A stretch of DNA of 64,000 bases from Arcuatula senhousia (lineage: Eukaryota > Mollusca > Bivalvia > Mytilida > Mytilidae). The translations under genes and the position numbers were made by a program. This document shows positions 34,863-48,300 of the stretch, piece by piece. The DNA lies in NCBI GenBank assembly GCA_963971305.1, contig OZ020311.1:4526001-4590000 (forward strand), written 5' to 3'. Every line of letters begins with the position of its first letter. Within the stretch, counting starts at the first letter, position 1. The notes beneath the pieces are model-generated. The model saw only the letters and a list, made by a program, of their open reading frames with translations. It ran no database searches and had not been told where the DNA came from.

Positions 34863-35159
34863 TAATCCTTCTAATCACATAGTATAAAATAAATTTACAA
34901 ATGTCAACATTTTACGATGGATGGTTTAGAGGACAGGAAGTTTATCCAGACATCAGTTTCTGAAAGCTGTAAGCTACAAGTTCCGTGCATGTTCACTTCT
35001 TTGAAGTCTGCATTGACTGTGTATCTATAGTTTTATGCCTTTAACATGTTTAGCGTGATTTTGACTTAAATTTGAAAAATCTAGCATTCTGACAGAAGTG
35101 CCAATGAAAAAGAAACAGACCAACACTCATGGTCCTATCTGGTCTTAATTTATCATGCA
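34863..35159. other. No recognised feature
   Basis: Non-coding spacer between the foldback and the next element. Confidence 0.4.
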
Positions 35160-35405
35160 ATAAAGACAGAATGTGTCCACAGACACATATGCCCTGCCCC
35201 GCTAGGCCCAAAACAGGAAGTTGAAGTCCAATAGGTCTGAAAGTTGCAAAGGACTAAAAGTTTGTCATACTCAACCATCCTACTACGTTTCAAATCATTC
35301 TCATGTACAGTTTCTTGGAAAAGCTTGACGAAAATTGAACGGACGACAGACGAAGATGACTAAAACTTAATGCTTCCTTCCCCGACATGTTGTATTGGGC
35401 ACTCA
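35160..35405. mobile_element. Single-unit relative of the 23540 element
   Basis: Starts AGAATGTGTCCACAGACACA and CCCCGCTAGGCCC, has one unit with TTTGTCATACTCAACCATCC and TTTCAAATCATTCTCATGTA, and ends GAACGGACGACAGACG and CCCCGACATGTTG. Confidence 0.75.
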
Positions 35406-37299
35406 AATTAGAAATAATTTAATACTTTAATAACACTTTGAATTTGAGAATTAACGTATTTTAAAACTTACCAGATTTAATAGAGCTATCTTTTAAGTCG
35501 TACATTTTATCTTATTTTCATTAAAGGCAATCAGAGAGAAACATGGACGAGGTTATCGATATATGGAAAAATATATGAAAATAAAGAAACAAAAAGATCA
35601 ATTTCTTTTGTATTGTATCATTCACTTTCTGAACAATACTATGGGCCTACCTACATCTAGGTTTTTCTTTGACTGCTTTCACAAAACATCGATTTTGTTC
35701 ATGAAGAGAAATTTTTAACTCAAGTAATTATGTTTTTCTTAGAACCTAATCGCAAAAACATTAGATTGTGACAATTTCAATTATTCAAAATCTTTGAAAA
35801 ACTATATACTATAAACTTCTATGATAATATTTTTAGAAATTTACTTACTACTTTCAGCTTCAAGGCGTCGTGATTAAAAAAAAATTATATCGATTTGTCA
35901 AACGTTAATATTCATGTATCTTCAGTCAATAGATATATGCTGTAACATTTTGTCTGAAATCTGAACTGAACATCATAAAAATATATGCTATTAAGAATTA
36001 CGCTGGAGATATTTACTGATTATCATATAACCATAAATTGTCCAATATAATCATTGACTTTGAGTAGTTTCTATTTACTGAAACGTTCATTTCACACGAA
36101 TATAAGTGACAATGAACAATAAGTATAAACTATGGTGGTTTTTAATGGTCACTACGGAAGCGTATAGGTATTTTTTCTTGTTTCAGCAATAAGCCGTGAG
36201 AAAAAATCATAGACCCTAATTATATTTGGCAACAATCAAAAATCAATACGGGTCATGAAAATTGTCGCTTTTATATAAATATGGGACATGAAAATTGAAA
36301 ATTTTATATAAATATGTGTATTGAATTCAAATCGAAAATGCCACATCCCCACCCAAAAAATTATCAAGCCCCCCCCTTGTGGAACTACAAATGTGCCATC
36401 TTAAACTTCATGTCTCATAAATACACAGGTAAGGTTAAGGCAATATTTTAAATTAACTCAATGGCTATAGAAATGGATTTTTAGTTATATTATCTAAGGC
36501 AAGCTACTGTTATTTTGTTAAAAAAAAATCCCTTCAAGGAAGATTAAATGGATTGTTGATAATTTTACAAAAGTCAAACACACCCAAACATTTATTATTT
36601 GTTTCTTGTATACATGACATAAATATATTTTCAGCAAAATATCAGTAGCTTGCACTAGTTATATAACATAAAGGAATGCAATTATTCAACTTCTTAATCA
36701 AATAGTGTTTTTTTTCCTGTGTAATTCTTTTCAAATTTACTTAGGTAATGCATGTCCCAAATTTTGACTTTAGTGGAACCTAAACGAGTGAGAGCCATCT
36801 TAAAAAAGATCTATAAAAGTTAATCCCCCGGAATATATATAAATGTATATATACTATATAAAATAGAAACATAAAATTGAAACGCTCAGGCACTTTAAGC
36901 AAGGAATTAGATCTCGATTCTTTTAAGTTCCTTGCTTTGCTAGAAACATGTTAACAGTTTACAAATTATATCTTGTTAACAGTTTACAAAGAGACTCCAG
37001 AGTGTGTTCTTCAGCTTGATAAAAAGTTCTTACCATCTCAGACATCTGCATTGTCTAGATCTGGTGACATGTCATGTATACCTTCTTGCTTCTGGCTATA
37101 ATATAATGAGTTAATGATCTCGTGCGATTGTTTTCCCGCGCAACGCGATAGGGAGACGCTAAAACTATGTCGTTCAAATATATATTTATGCTGAGAAAAT
37201 CATAGCGAATCTAATTTTTGTCTCAGATTTATGACAGAATGACAAAATTATTTATATGTTATCTATATCGACATACATATTTGTCAATATAAAAGATAG
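35406..37299. other. No recognised gene
   Basis: Bases 35465-35720 belong to the segment shared with 21340 and 32140. A hairpin lies at about 36895-36945 (AAGCAAGGAA / TTCCTTGCTT), followed by a direct repeat of TTAACAGTTTACAAA (36951, 36975). Nothing coding is supported. Confidence 0.4.
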
Positions 37300-37745
37300 A
37301 AAATAATGAGATGTGGAATAAGTGTACGCGACACAGCCCACAATCAAGCGGCAATTCAGAAAAACCACAATGGACAACCGCCAGCAGCCTTCAACGAGGT
37401 CAGTAGGCGCTGCTCGCGGTTTGCAATTAGTCCATGGTCTAAATAAAATGCATATAATTCAAATCCAGTCCTGAAATAGTCACAGATAGACCCCCTTCTT
37501 AAACAAAAAAAACAGAAAACACCCCCAAAAAGGCAAGTACAAACGAAAGCTTTGTCAATGATTCCTGGCTTAGGCTAGGCGCATATAATATGTGGCGGGG
37601 CTAAACTAGTTTGTGGGCCCAACCTTCCCCCTATCAATATTCCTATACAAAGCACAGAAACTAAATACACAATAAGTCAAATCGATCAAAGTACAATACC
37701 ACTAGTGAGAACCTTAGACAAAAGACAACAAGTAAATATGTGAGC
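37300..37745 (-). repeat. Dispersed repeat family A, minus copy
   Basis: Begins GAGATGTGGAATAAGTGTAC, includes CAGCAGCCTTCAACGAGGTC, CCTGGCTTAGGCTAGGCGCA and CAACCTTCCCCCTATCAATA. It is the longest minus-strand copy. Confidence 0.75.
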
Positions 37746-37759
37746 TAATGCTCGCTAGT

Positions 37760-38200
37760 GATACCCCGCTCCATAAACTAAGCCACATAAACAAGCTTAA
37801 ATACTCTGTAAACAGGAAGTAGTTGACCTAGGAACATGAAATCACTATACACCATATGGGACTATAGGATAAAGCTGTAAACATAATTAGACCTTTATCT
37901 CATGTAGTTGCTTGGGAACCTGTGACGAAAATTTTGCATTTATGTCCATTATGTGTAAAAACCTAAGTATTTGGGAAGCAGGAAGTAGACGACCTAGGAG
38001 CATAAAATCGGTATACACCATATGGTACTATAGGATAAAGCTGTATACAAAATATCATACCTCTATCTCATGTAGTTGCTTGGGAAACTGTGACGGAAAT
38101 TTTGCATTCATGTCCATTATATGTAAAAACCTAAGTACATGTATTCGGTAAACAGGAAGTAGACAACCTTTGAGAATAAAATCGGTATACACCATATGAA
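37760..38200. repeat. Tandem repeat of about 165 bp, 2.3 copies
   Basis: Units contain AGGAAGTAG, GGTATACACCATATGG, ACTATAGGATAAAGCTGTA and CATGTAGTTGCTTGGGAA. The first follows ATACCCCGCTCCATAAAC, recalling the end of the 31411 element. Confidence 0.8.
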
Positions 38201-39084
38201 ATGATGATGATAAATGAAATAAGAGGGTGGGCTGGGAAACAAAGGGAACAGTAATCTTTGAAGACCACAGGAAAAGGGGAGAGATGGATAGGGGCAGAAA
38301 ATTCAGCCTTTGTGGTGCACTACTTTGCGGTCCACAAAGAGGTCTTTTATGTGCATGAAACGTGGCACTCTCCATACACATTGGCCCACTATGGTCAGCA
38401 GTCAGGGTTTCCGCATTATAAACCTGACAACCCCCACGCACGAGGGTAACCCTATTCAGCCACCTAGGGTACACACCTTGGTCGCTCTGTGGGCTGAGCA
38501 CTAACTCCGATGTCAGAGTCCCTAGACCCTTAGTCGTCTCTTACGATACGGCCATGTAAGAAGCCAGGATGGCGTGTTGCAACAAGAAAACACTGCTTAC
38601 CCCTCTAGAACACTTTAGTTCAATCTCATTACAATGATTAGTTTACGTTGCTGTTTGCAGTTTGATTAATCTAAGTATGTCTTTCTGCATTTCTGACATT
38701 TGATTGTCCCTTTGGCACTTCTTTAATTACATTATACATTTGACAATCCCGATTGCAAATCATCATATTAAAATATTCAATGGCACGGTCCTTGGAACAT
38801 CCAACTCCCACTCCTGTTTGCCCTGAGCTCCCCTGATGACTGTTACATGACCAAACTGCAGCCTTATTATTTCCCAACCTTATTAGGAAGATTGAAGGGA
38901 ATGAAGAAAAGTTTGGTCGTTCTGATTAATATTACAATTTTTAACACGTCAAAATGTTTTTAAAATAATTACATTATAAAGATGCCACAAGTATTCCAAA
39001 ATATATACTATTAACAGTTTATTGAAAAAATATTGAAAGCACTGGTTACAAATGAAGTAAAAAATACAAGGTACATGAGATCAC
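38201..39084. other. No secure gene
   Basis: A 148-residue open frame on the minus strand (38055-38501) runs into the tandem repeat and has no recognisable domain. The block CCCTTAGTCGTCTCTTACGA (38529-38548) looks like a dispersed-repeat end. The 3' part may include SLC23 3' UTR. Confidence 0.35.
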
Positions 39085-39347
39085 TCACATCTTAGAATTT
39101 GGAATGCCCATATATCTCTCCTTCTCGTTGTTTGTCTCAGATTTCTTCTTATTACAACATGTTGCAAAAATGGACTGAGATTCAAATTTAAATGAAGGCA
39201 GAAACGGGATGTAGGAAAAACATTTATGTCTTTTGAGGAAGGGTGTAATGAATGGTAAGTCGTATGTTGATTGGTGGATTTCGTCACGTGAGTCTGTGGT
39301 CGAGATTTGTTTTCGCCATTTGATAATACCTCGTTCTTCGTCAGTAC
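39085..39347 (-). CDS. SLC23 exon 11 (cytoplasmic C-terminus)
   Basis: Starts after TTCAATTGTAG with two bases completing a Gly codon, reads [14 protein letters not shown] and ends GIPNSKM and TGA. The segment is polar and basic, as expected for the cytosolic tail. It contains CCNKKK. Confidence 0.9.
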
Positions 39348-42300
39348 CTACAATTGAAATGAATGTTTTCATTAAAACAAACATAGGATTCTCCTTGCTT
39401 TGAACTGAAAGGCATTTCTAGATAATGCACTTTTTAACGTGCACAAACCCATGATGGTACATTTAGATAATATATTTTTACCTACCAAATATGCTTTTAT
39501 TACATTTTCAACTACAGTGTGATGATGTGCGAAGAGCCCTTGTTAACGTCCTTCCAAAAACATGACCTTTTTTGACGAGGTCTTACAGATGTTGGTTTGT
39601 CAGAGGGCTTTGTTTTGTCATTTCGCACGCTGAATTGACCATTGGCAGCGCGACGGGTGTGCTATAGCAAGCAGGAGTTCACTCTCGTTACGACTTTGTT
39701 GATTGCTATTCAGTTGTTTTTGTAATTTTGTGTTATTGTGTTATCTGTTTCGTCGTGTTGTTATCTTGTGTTTACTTGTTTTGTCTTTGTCCTTCCAGAC
39801 TTTTGACATTCGTATGCCCATTTGTACCGCTGCTTTTAAGGTTCATGGTAACACTTCGAATAGATTGAAAAAATACATAGAATATCAGTATTTTTTCCGA
39901 AGTGTTAAGATGAACCTTAACACTCAGGATAAGATTTTATATCAGTCTTTTTCAATTCGCAATGTCTTATGCATACACGCACAATGCCAGAAAAAAACAT
40001 ACTGCATCAGTTCACTTCGAGGAAAAAGTCTGGCTCATTTTCAACGGACAGTTCAACATGCTACAATATAGTATTTTTTCTACTAGCTACCACAATGATC
40101 AGATGCAGAAAAAAATTATGCAAAATTCCTTTACCTTTACCTTTACCTGTACCTGATCTGACTTTTCTTACCTGGAACTGTGTTATCTAGTATAAAACCT
40201 AACACTCCACCAACAAACATGGCAGTACTAAGTAACACGGTTAAAACCTGGTCTAGATCAACGTTGCCTGAAATCGACAGCAAAGTCGAATTCAATACAC
40301 CATATTATATATTGGTTTGTTTACTGATATGAAAAAAATATTTTTAATGGTTTTTATACAAAATTACGGAGTTAAAATTTCTGAATGTAAATGGCATTTG
40401 CAACAAATTGAAATAAACTAGCAAACGAACAAAACATCACTTTTTTCTATTACAACAAAAGCAGTTATTCCCAATGGCATAAATTTTTGGGTATCTAATT
40501 ACCTGTCTGAATGGCGTCTTTGTTTTCTTCGATATACCTAGGCACCATTAGACCTATCAGAAGCGAGGAGCCGATGATGCACAGATTTCTGCCAGACGAC
40601 AGATCGACGAACTGTAATGTTGACAGACCGACGGACGTTACCATACCAAAGCTCAATACAACAGTACCACCCAAGACCGGGTCAGGTAACATCGTTAAAA
40701 CTGCTCCTATTTTTCCAAAAAGTCCACAAATTAGGAAAATTATACCTGCATACTGGAAAACTCGTCTGCTTGCATTCTGCATGAAAAAGAAATCACGTGG
40801 AGTGATATAGAATATCAATGTGCCTATGACAAGTCTATGAGAACTTCGTTAAACCTATCCTATGGTCTAACAATTCTTGCAAATCTCGAAACATTATTGT
40901 ACTAATTTCAACAAAGTTCTGCTTAAAGGTAGTGCTTCTACGAGCCTTTATTTAAGGTCTTCTCTATTATGAATATTGTATGAACTGCATGGGGAACTAG
41001 TCCGACTTTTGTTTGTCTTTATGTTTGTTTTTCGTAATGTGGCTCAAAGTACCAAAATTGTATTTATAAACTAACATATTGGAAACCGTAACTTTGATTA
41101 GGAAATTTTCAAAAGCATTTCGAAAACATAAACATTGTATTTATACAGCTCTTGATTTAAAATGTAGAATACAAAAATCTCATACTTTTGTAAAACCAAT
41201 GGCCCCAACATTTTGTGAATATGAAGTAGTAGCACCTCCTGATCCGACTGCACCGGAAATTATACTACCAAATCCTTCCATAGCTATTCCGCGGTTTATT
41301 GCGTGCGCTGGTGGAGGCGGGGCACAAGAGATCCTTGCACATGCGTAGTAATCACCGACTGATTCGATGATAGATGTAAAAGTTGCTGCCAACATCGCCA
41401 TGTAACTTGCAACGCTTACGGTAGGTAAACCCCATTGACCTAATTGAAATAAAAAAATGGTTCATGTACAGTTGTTAAAAGTGCAAGGAAAAAAATCAAT
41501 GAAATAATGCGTTATGGTAGCTTTGTGTTTAATCTCTTTTTCAATGATTGTAAGGAGAACTGTGATTGATCAAATTCATTGCAGTAAAACGCCCATAACT
41601 TCTGCAGAACCAATTGCATAAAAGATAGAAGCGCGTCTTTACAATTACATTGGCTGGACCAATCACCGACGTTGTTACATTTTGAAATCTTAGAATCAAA
41701 CAATTAGCCTACCTGGGTACGGAAAGAAAAACCAATTAGCATTGTTAAGAACATTAAGCCTCGAATCTGTTCTAGCTTTGTATTCTGCAGACTTCGGGTC
41801 ATCTGAGAAAACTCCACACTCTGTCATTATTGCAGAGATTGACCAGGCTAGAATAACTGCTAAAATGACCTGAAACGGAATAAAAAACTTTTCAAAATAT
41901 TGTTACTGTACAGAATAATAGAAACTACAATCTCTGTGAATCATATCTTCATTTTTCAGAAAAAAATGGTCCTCTGTTTTTACGAAGAAAATGACAAGAA
42001 AAGTAATGATAACCAATGTTGAATGATGAACGGATACCGGTATAACATTTGTTGAAAAGTTATATGACAGTTAATGAAGCAAGCTAAGAGGCACCAATGG
42101 GGCATTCTAGTGTCAAAGTCCAAAAGGGCAACGACAAAACAAGTAACGCAAACAAGAACAGCATGAGGAAATGCAAAATAAAAAAAGAATTTAGAATAAT
42201 TATAGGCATCACAAACTTCATATTTCAATGACAAAACAGCCATTAGCCCTGTATATGCCGCGGTATCACCAACCATTGATGATTACTGCAAACTATCTTC

Positions 42301-45300
42301 TTTCAGTGGACAACTTCAACGATATAGCTGCTGAAGGAAACTGTTCGAAGGATGACTAGTGCTCACTACTTCCTGTCTTGCAATTGAATAAACCTTAAAC
42401 TTCATGCATACGATTCAAAATCTGAAGAAAGACCGTACTCTGGACAACAACTGATTTGCAGGAGTGGACTGTAGTGGTTAATGCGTCGGGCTACTAACAC
42501 CAAGGTTCGTGGTTCGATCCTCGTCAGGGGTGAAAATTTCATGAATCGATTTTCCGACTCTCTCTTAACACCATTTGCGAGGATGGTCTCAAGAAACGAT
42601 GCTAGTCCTTCGGAAGGGACGAAAAAAGGTTGTCCCGTGTATGGGGAGAGCAATATCCTGTGCACGTTTAAGACCCCTTTGTAGAGTTCGATAAGAGTAG
42701 GCTCAATGGGGGCCGTTTAAAAAGGCCAAACTCGCAAACTGCAGGCTGGAGTGGGATTTATAGAAGCATTAAGCTTGTTTCCCAATCCAAGATAAATAAA
42801 TATGTTTAAACTAATTATAAAGTCGATTAAGACAAAAATGTAAGCCTTGATAAGACTTCTCGCTTAGGACAGTCAAATGCGACATTTGAAGCGGTTAAAC
42901 CATTTTTTGGCGTTAAATCTTCTTGTATTGATTATCTTGAACAAAACACATAGATAAAAATTCAATTCAACAAGAGAGAACCTAGATATGTAATGTCTAA
43001 ATATGGAAGTATTTTTGGAATTTACGAGAGAAAAGAACCATGGTTTCAGGAATACTACATCAATCAACAAACCAGGTTTATCTCAATAAAATTTAATTAA
43101 GCTATAGTTCATTTTGCAAACTAATATTGATATAGTAACCATCAACAACAAGTATTGAATGACAGATCATAAAACATTTAAGCGGAAGCAAACATTGCTT
43201 TATAGCTTTAAAGATAATCAATGAACTTACAGGAAATAATTTGAACACCGGAAATTGTTGGATTCCGCATTTCTTTTTCCGTGAGCACGATGGTACTGGT
43301 ATCGAGAGGTTCCGTAAATACAAGGAAAACAGGAAAAGTAAAAATATAGTCCTGAAATGTAAAGGAAATATTTACATTATTTCATCTAAAGTGATTAGTG
43401 TTGTGTGTTTTGCTTATACATTGCAAGTTATTGAGTGGAAAATATTGAATAAAGCAAACGCTATCTTCAGTTGGCTAGCCATTGTCTTGCCTGCAATATT
43501 TGACAATACACAAGTATGCGTTGAACTGATGTTTCTTATAAACATGTTTATAACACAAGCACCTGTAAAAAAAGGTCACACACACACCCAGAAAGGAAGA
43601 GCTATTCTTGAATTTCTTAGAAGAGTATACGTCAAAATCCAAGATATTAAGATACAACAGCGACATTTAAGGACTTGGTAACGTCATTTATTTTCAGCTT
43701 AATTAAGAGTCAACGCTACATGACTGTTTCATAAAAACAGATTAAGCATGGAATTTAATGCTCTGCGTGTTAGGCAAATGCTACCTTTAAAAGGTTAGAA
43801 TCGTCACAGCAATTTTGAACTCCAAAAATTAATATTTCAAGTTTCAAAAATATTTTAAATATTCTTGGTACAAATAGGTTTTTTCATGCTTCTCTTTGTT
43901 AACTTTAAGGTTACTTACAAAACAGTGATGCCCCAATGGCTTTTACAAAAGTTAAGTGCAACATTGACTAAGGAAAGACCAACCAACGTTATTGTAGGGA
44001 CGACTGTGATTGGTCCAATGTATTGCAGCAACACGCCCAGAATTCCTGTACAACCAATCACAACTTGTGTTATTGATGCTAGAATAATACCGCCTTGAAT
44101 CTGTAACAGATTAAAAAAATGATGAAAGAAACGGTTTTTTTTTTAAATATTGCTATTAACAGTCGACATGAGTATGACATTTTCATGAAAAAGTGAAATG
44201 ACAAAATTTGGATCAAATCATGCTTTAATTAAAGGAAACTACTTCTCAATATATGTTTGAAAGTAAGGATAAGTGGTAATAGGGGAGGAAAGCACAGGTT
44301 ACACTGCTCAGTCGGACAAGGACAACAGTACTCTACGTGGTCTCTTGCCACGCTAATCCTTACCGTTAGTGTTGAATGAGATATCAACATCGACAGTGGA
44401 GAATCAACAATCACCTGAGTTGGTTAGGAGTATCACCAAGCTTTAGATTAATAGGCTTGTATAGCAGAACAGCCAAGCTACAACTTCATTCGACAGCATT
44501 AGTAAAGGAGTTCAAGACCGGCAAGGCGATACTTGTTATGACTTTAAATGATTCAAAAGATGATAAGGCGAGAGTAGACGTACGGACAGGGAGAGTGATT
44601 AGCAACACAGTCAGTAGAACAAACAGAGAACAGGTTAAGACACAACAACATCGTAGGAACCGTGGCTGTGGAAAGGCAGAGTTTAGAATACCACAAGAGT
44701 TTCTATTGGAACAAGGTTAAAACATTTGAACAACGTAGTTTGATTCAAAAAGGAATCTGAGCAACTGAGGAAGAAAACCGACAAGCTAAAGCAGTAGAGA
44801 TGGGAGTTCAGGGAGCTTTGACAAGATGGGATACTGACCAACGGAACGGACACTATCCTGATTATCCACAGTTCCATCAACAATTTCAATCGTTCAGTGT
44901 GCAATTTGCTACTTACATTGGCAAATCTCCAGAAATGGGATCCTACAGAAACACCAGATTGTCCCCTCTGTGGTAAAAAAAAGGAATCCTTCAACATTGT
45001 TTGTACTCCTGTAAGGTACTGTTATCAAAGGGAAAATACACCTGGCAGCATAACCAGGTTTGACGAAAAATGATAGACACATTAGAGAAAGAGCGGAACA
45101 AACAAGGGGAAAGACGCAAAGTTGAATTACAAAATCCAGTTTGTAAACTTAAAGGAAGGAGAAGAGCAGATGAGAAAGTTTGAATACTTGGCCATATAGA
45201 TAACTGGAACATGGTTGTGATTCCTGGCTAGAAACTGACGTTTTCTGATATTATTCCAAATACAAATGACAACAAAGTTCCAGACAATTAATTTTGCTAC

Positions 45301-48300
45301 GCCTGACGCGCGTTTCGTCTATTCAAGACTCATCAGAGGCGCTCTACCAAAGAGCATAGAACAATAAAACCAAAAATACCAAACTGGGAACAAATATCAG
45401 GCCTGGAATGGTATTGTGGTCACAAGGGACAAAAAGATCATTATAGTAGAGCTGAAAATTCCATGGGAGGAAAGATGTGCTGAAGCCCATGACAGGAAGA
45501 AGTCAAAGTACGTTACATTGCTGATGGAGTGCAGAGAGAAGTGATGACAGACCTGGAATTTTTCAGAAGACGTTGGGTGTAGAGTCTTGCTAGCACAATC
45601 AGATTGGAGAATGTTTTCTAGGTTAGGAGTTAAGCCCTAGCAGCAAAGATCGTCATGCTGGGTGCGGATAAAGAGGGACAATAGTAGCTTGATAACCACC
45701 ACCAACGCGCAGTGACTGATCCCACTGTGGACCCCAATCCTGAGAGTGTACCATTATATCTGTTTGTAAGTCATTACTTTTTTATTGAAATAAACTTTTA
45801 TATTTGGTGTTTTTACCAGAACTATGTTTGACATTTAATTGCATGTCTTAACAATCTAATTAAAATAAGATCACCCGCCTCCCCCTTTTTAGCTCACCTG
45901 GACCAAAGGTCCATGTGAGCTATTGCCATCACTTGGCGTCCGTCGTCGTCCGTCGTCCGTCGTCCGTCGTCGTCCGTCGTCCGTCGTCGTCCGTCGTCGT
46001 TAACATTTTTCAAACGTTAACTCCTCTAATACCATAAGTCCAATGGCTTTTAAATTTGGCACAGTTGTTAATTAGCATAGGAAGTATAAAACTAGCGTGG
46101 GGATTTTTGATTCGTTGAAAAACATGGCGGCCATGGCTAAAAATAGAACATAGGGGTCAAATTACAGTTTTTTGCAAATAACTCAAAAACGGTAACAGAT
46201 ATCAAAATTCTGGTAAGGGTTAAAGTAATCAGCACCTCAAGATCTACATGGCCTGAAATTTTCAAGAAGATCCAACAACCGATGTAGGAGTTATTGCCCT
46301 TTTTCTGGATTTTTTCATACTTTTGCACTTATTTAGCCCTATATCTTGAAAACTATACAAGATATTTTAAAAATTCAAATTGCATATGATTAAGCACATC
46401 AAGATTTACATTTCATGTAATTAGGTCAAAGCTGTAGAACCATTTCTTTTAGAAGTTATGGCCCTTAAAGCGTCAAAATTTACCATTTTTCATTACTTTT
46501 ACCCTGAATTTCAAAGATTAACTTGTCTTACACCATACATCCAACTTCAACCAAACTTGGCACAGTTGTTTAATAGCATTAACGCTACAATTCTATCGTT
46601 GGGATTTTTGATTTGTCAAAAAATATGGCCTCCATGGCTTAAAATAGAACATAGGGGTCAAATTACAGTTTTTTGCAAATAACTCAAAAACAGTAACAGA
46701 TATCAAAATTTTGATGGGAGACAAAAGTAATAAACATCTCAAGATCTACCTGCTCTGAAATTTTCAAGAAGATCCAACAAACGACATAGGAGTTATTGCC
46801 CTTTTTCTGGATTTTTTCAAAATTTTTCACTTATTTTGCCCTACATCTTGAAAACTATACAAGATATTTCAAAAATTCAAATTGCATATGATTAAACACA
46901 TCAAGATCTACAATTCATGTAATTAGGTCAAAGCTGTAGAACCATTTCTTTTAGGAGTTATGGCCCTTAAAGTGTCAATATTTACCATTGTTCATTACTT
47001 TTCCCCTGACTTGTCTGAAACGGTAAGACCAACTGCATCTTAACATGGCGCACTGTTTGATAGCTTATATGCTACAACTCTATCGTTCAGATTTTTGATT
47101 CGTAAAAAAACATGGCCACCATGGCTAAGAATAGACCATAGGGGCAAATTTCATTTTTTTGCTAATAACTCAAAACTGGTTTCAGATATCAAAATTGTGC
47201 AAGAATCAAATGTGATCAGCATATTAAGATCTACCTGTCCTGAAATTTTGGATAAGATCTGACTGCTGATGTGGGAGTTATTGTTCTTTTTCCTAATTTT
47301 TGCCAAATTTGCACTTGTTAAGCCCAATATTTTGAAAACTAACCACGATATTTCATAAATTTAAATCGCATATATGGTTAAGCACAATAATATCTACAAA
47401 TATATGTATCTGTGTAGTTCAGGTGAGCGATTCAGGCTCTTGGGAGCCCCTTGTTTCTATTGTCGGCCCATCGAGCCGACAATAGAAAAAAGGGGGAGGC
47501 GGGTGATCTTATTTTAATTAGATTGATGTCTTAAAAGAATAATGTCACATTGTATACCATTTACAACGTTAACAAAATTCCATTTGCGACGCCAGGTGTG
47601 TGTTTTGTCCGTTCAAGACTCACGAGAACGTTTTACTCGCCAAAGAATTTAAAATACCAAACATGATGAGGATTAGGAGCATAGAGCAATAAAACAAAAG
47701 AGCCGAATTAAAATCTAAATTCTGACTGAAATTAATTTATGTCTAGGACATATATATATAGCATCTATATATGAGTAATATTTCTATCAAATCTAAAGGG
47801 AGACTAACCTCTCTCATTCTAGTCTGCCACATTTCTGTAATGTCTAGTTCTGTAATGTTTCCTGTACCATTTACATTTGAAAAGTTTCCATGTAAGGCTT
47901 TTAGGAAGAACAAAATATGAAATAAATAAAGATGTGTTTGTAACCATATGGGGTTCCATGATAAAACTCTGATACACATGTACAACTTTTAATGAGGTAG
48001 AATAAACAATAGTGTGTCAGTAAAGCCATATATAAATAACTCTAGTTTGGACGTTTTTGTTCACACTTTTGTTTTTTGTTTTGGGGTTTTTCTTTACTTT
48101 TTTTGCGTGTTTGTGAATAATTGATAAGTGAGAGTGTTTGTCTCTAGTATTCTACAATTTTGTGTTAACTACAAATGCGCACTATCTATATTAATAACGG
48201 GTCAGCATGTGTTTAAATCTTTAGTTAAATAAGACCAAATGAAGCTAGCTTTGTTGAACACAACTCCAAATCAAATTTTGTTTTAATCTACCTCGAAAAC

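Larger units (their letters stand above)
44101..47808. other. SLC23 intron 4 with two nested mobile relics
   Basis: This 3.7-kb intron contains the R2-like retrotransposon remnant (44391-45765), which is itself interrupted by a family D insert, and the 1,674-bp element at 45852-47525. A family D piece also lies at 47590-47635. Together the repeats make up most of the intron. Confidence 0.85.

Noticed and set aside
38055..38501. 148-residue open frame on the minus strand
   Set aside because: It runs into a tandem repeat, has no recognised domain and lacks splice support.
41512..41703. Open frame in SLC23 intron 7
   Set aside because: It lies wholly in an intron between two phase-compatible exons.
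43241..43681. 146-residue plus-strand open frame
   Set aside because: It is a shadow of SLC23 exon 6 and its neighbouring intron on the opposite strand.
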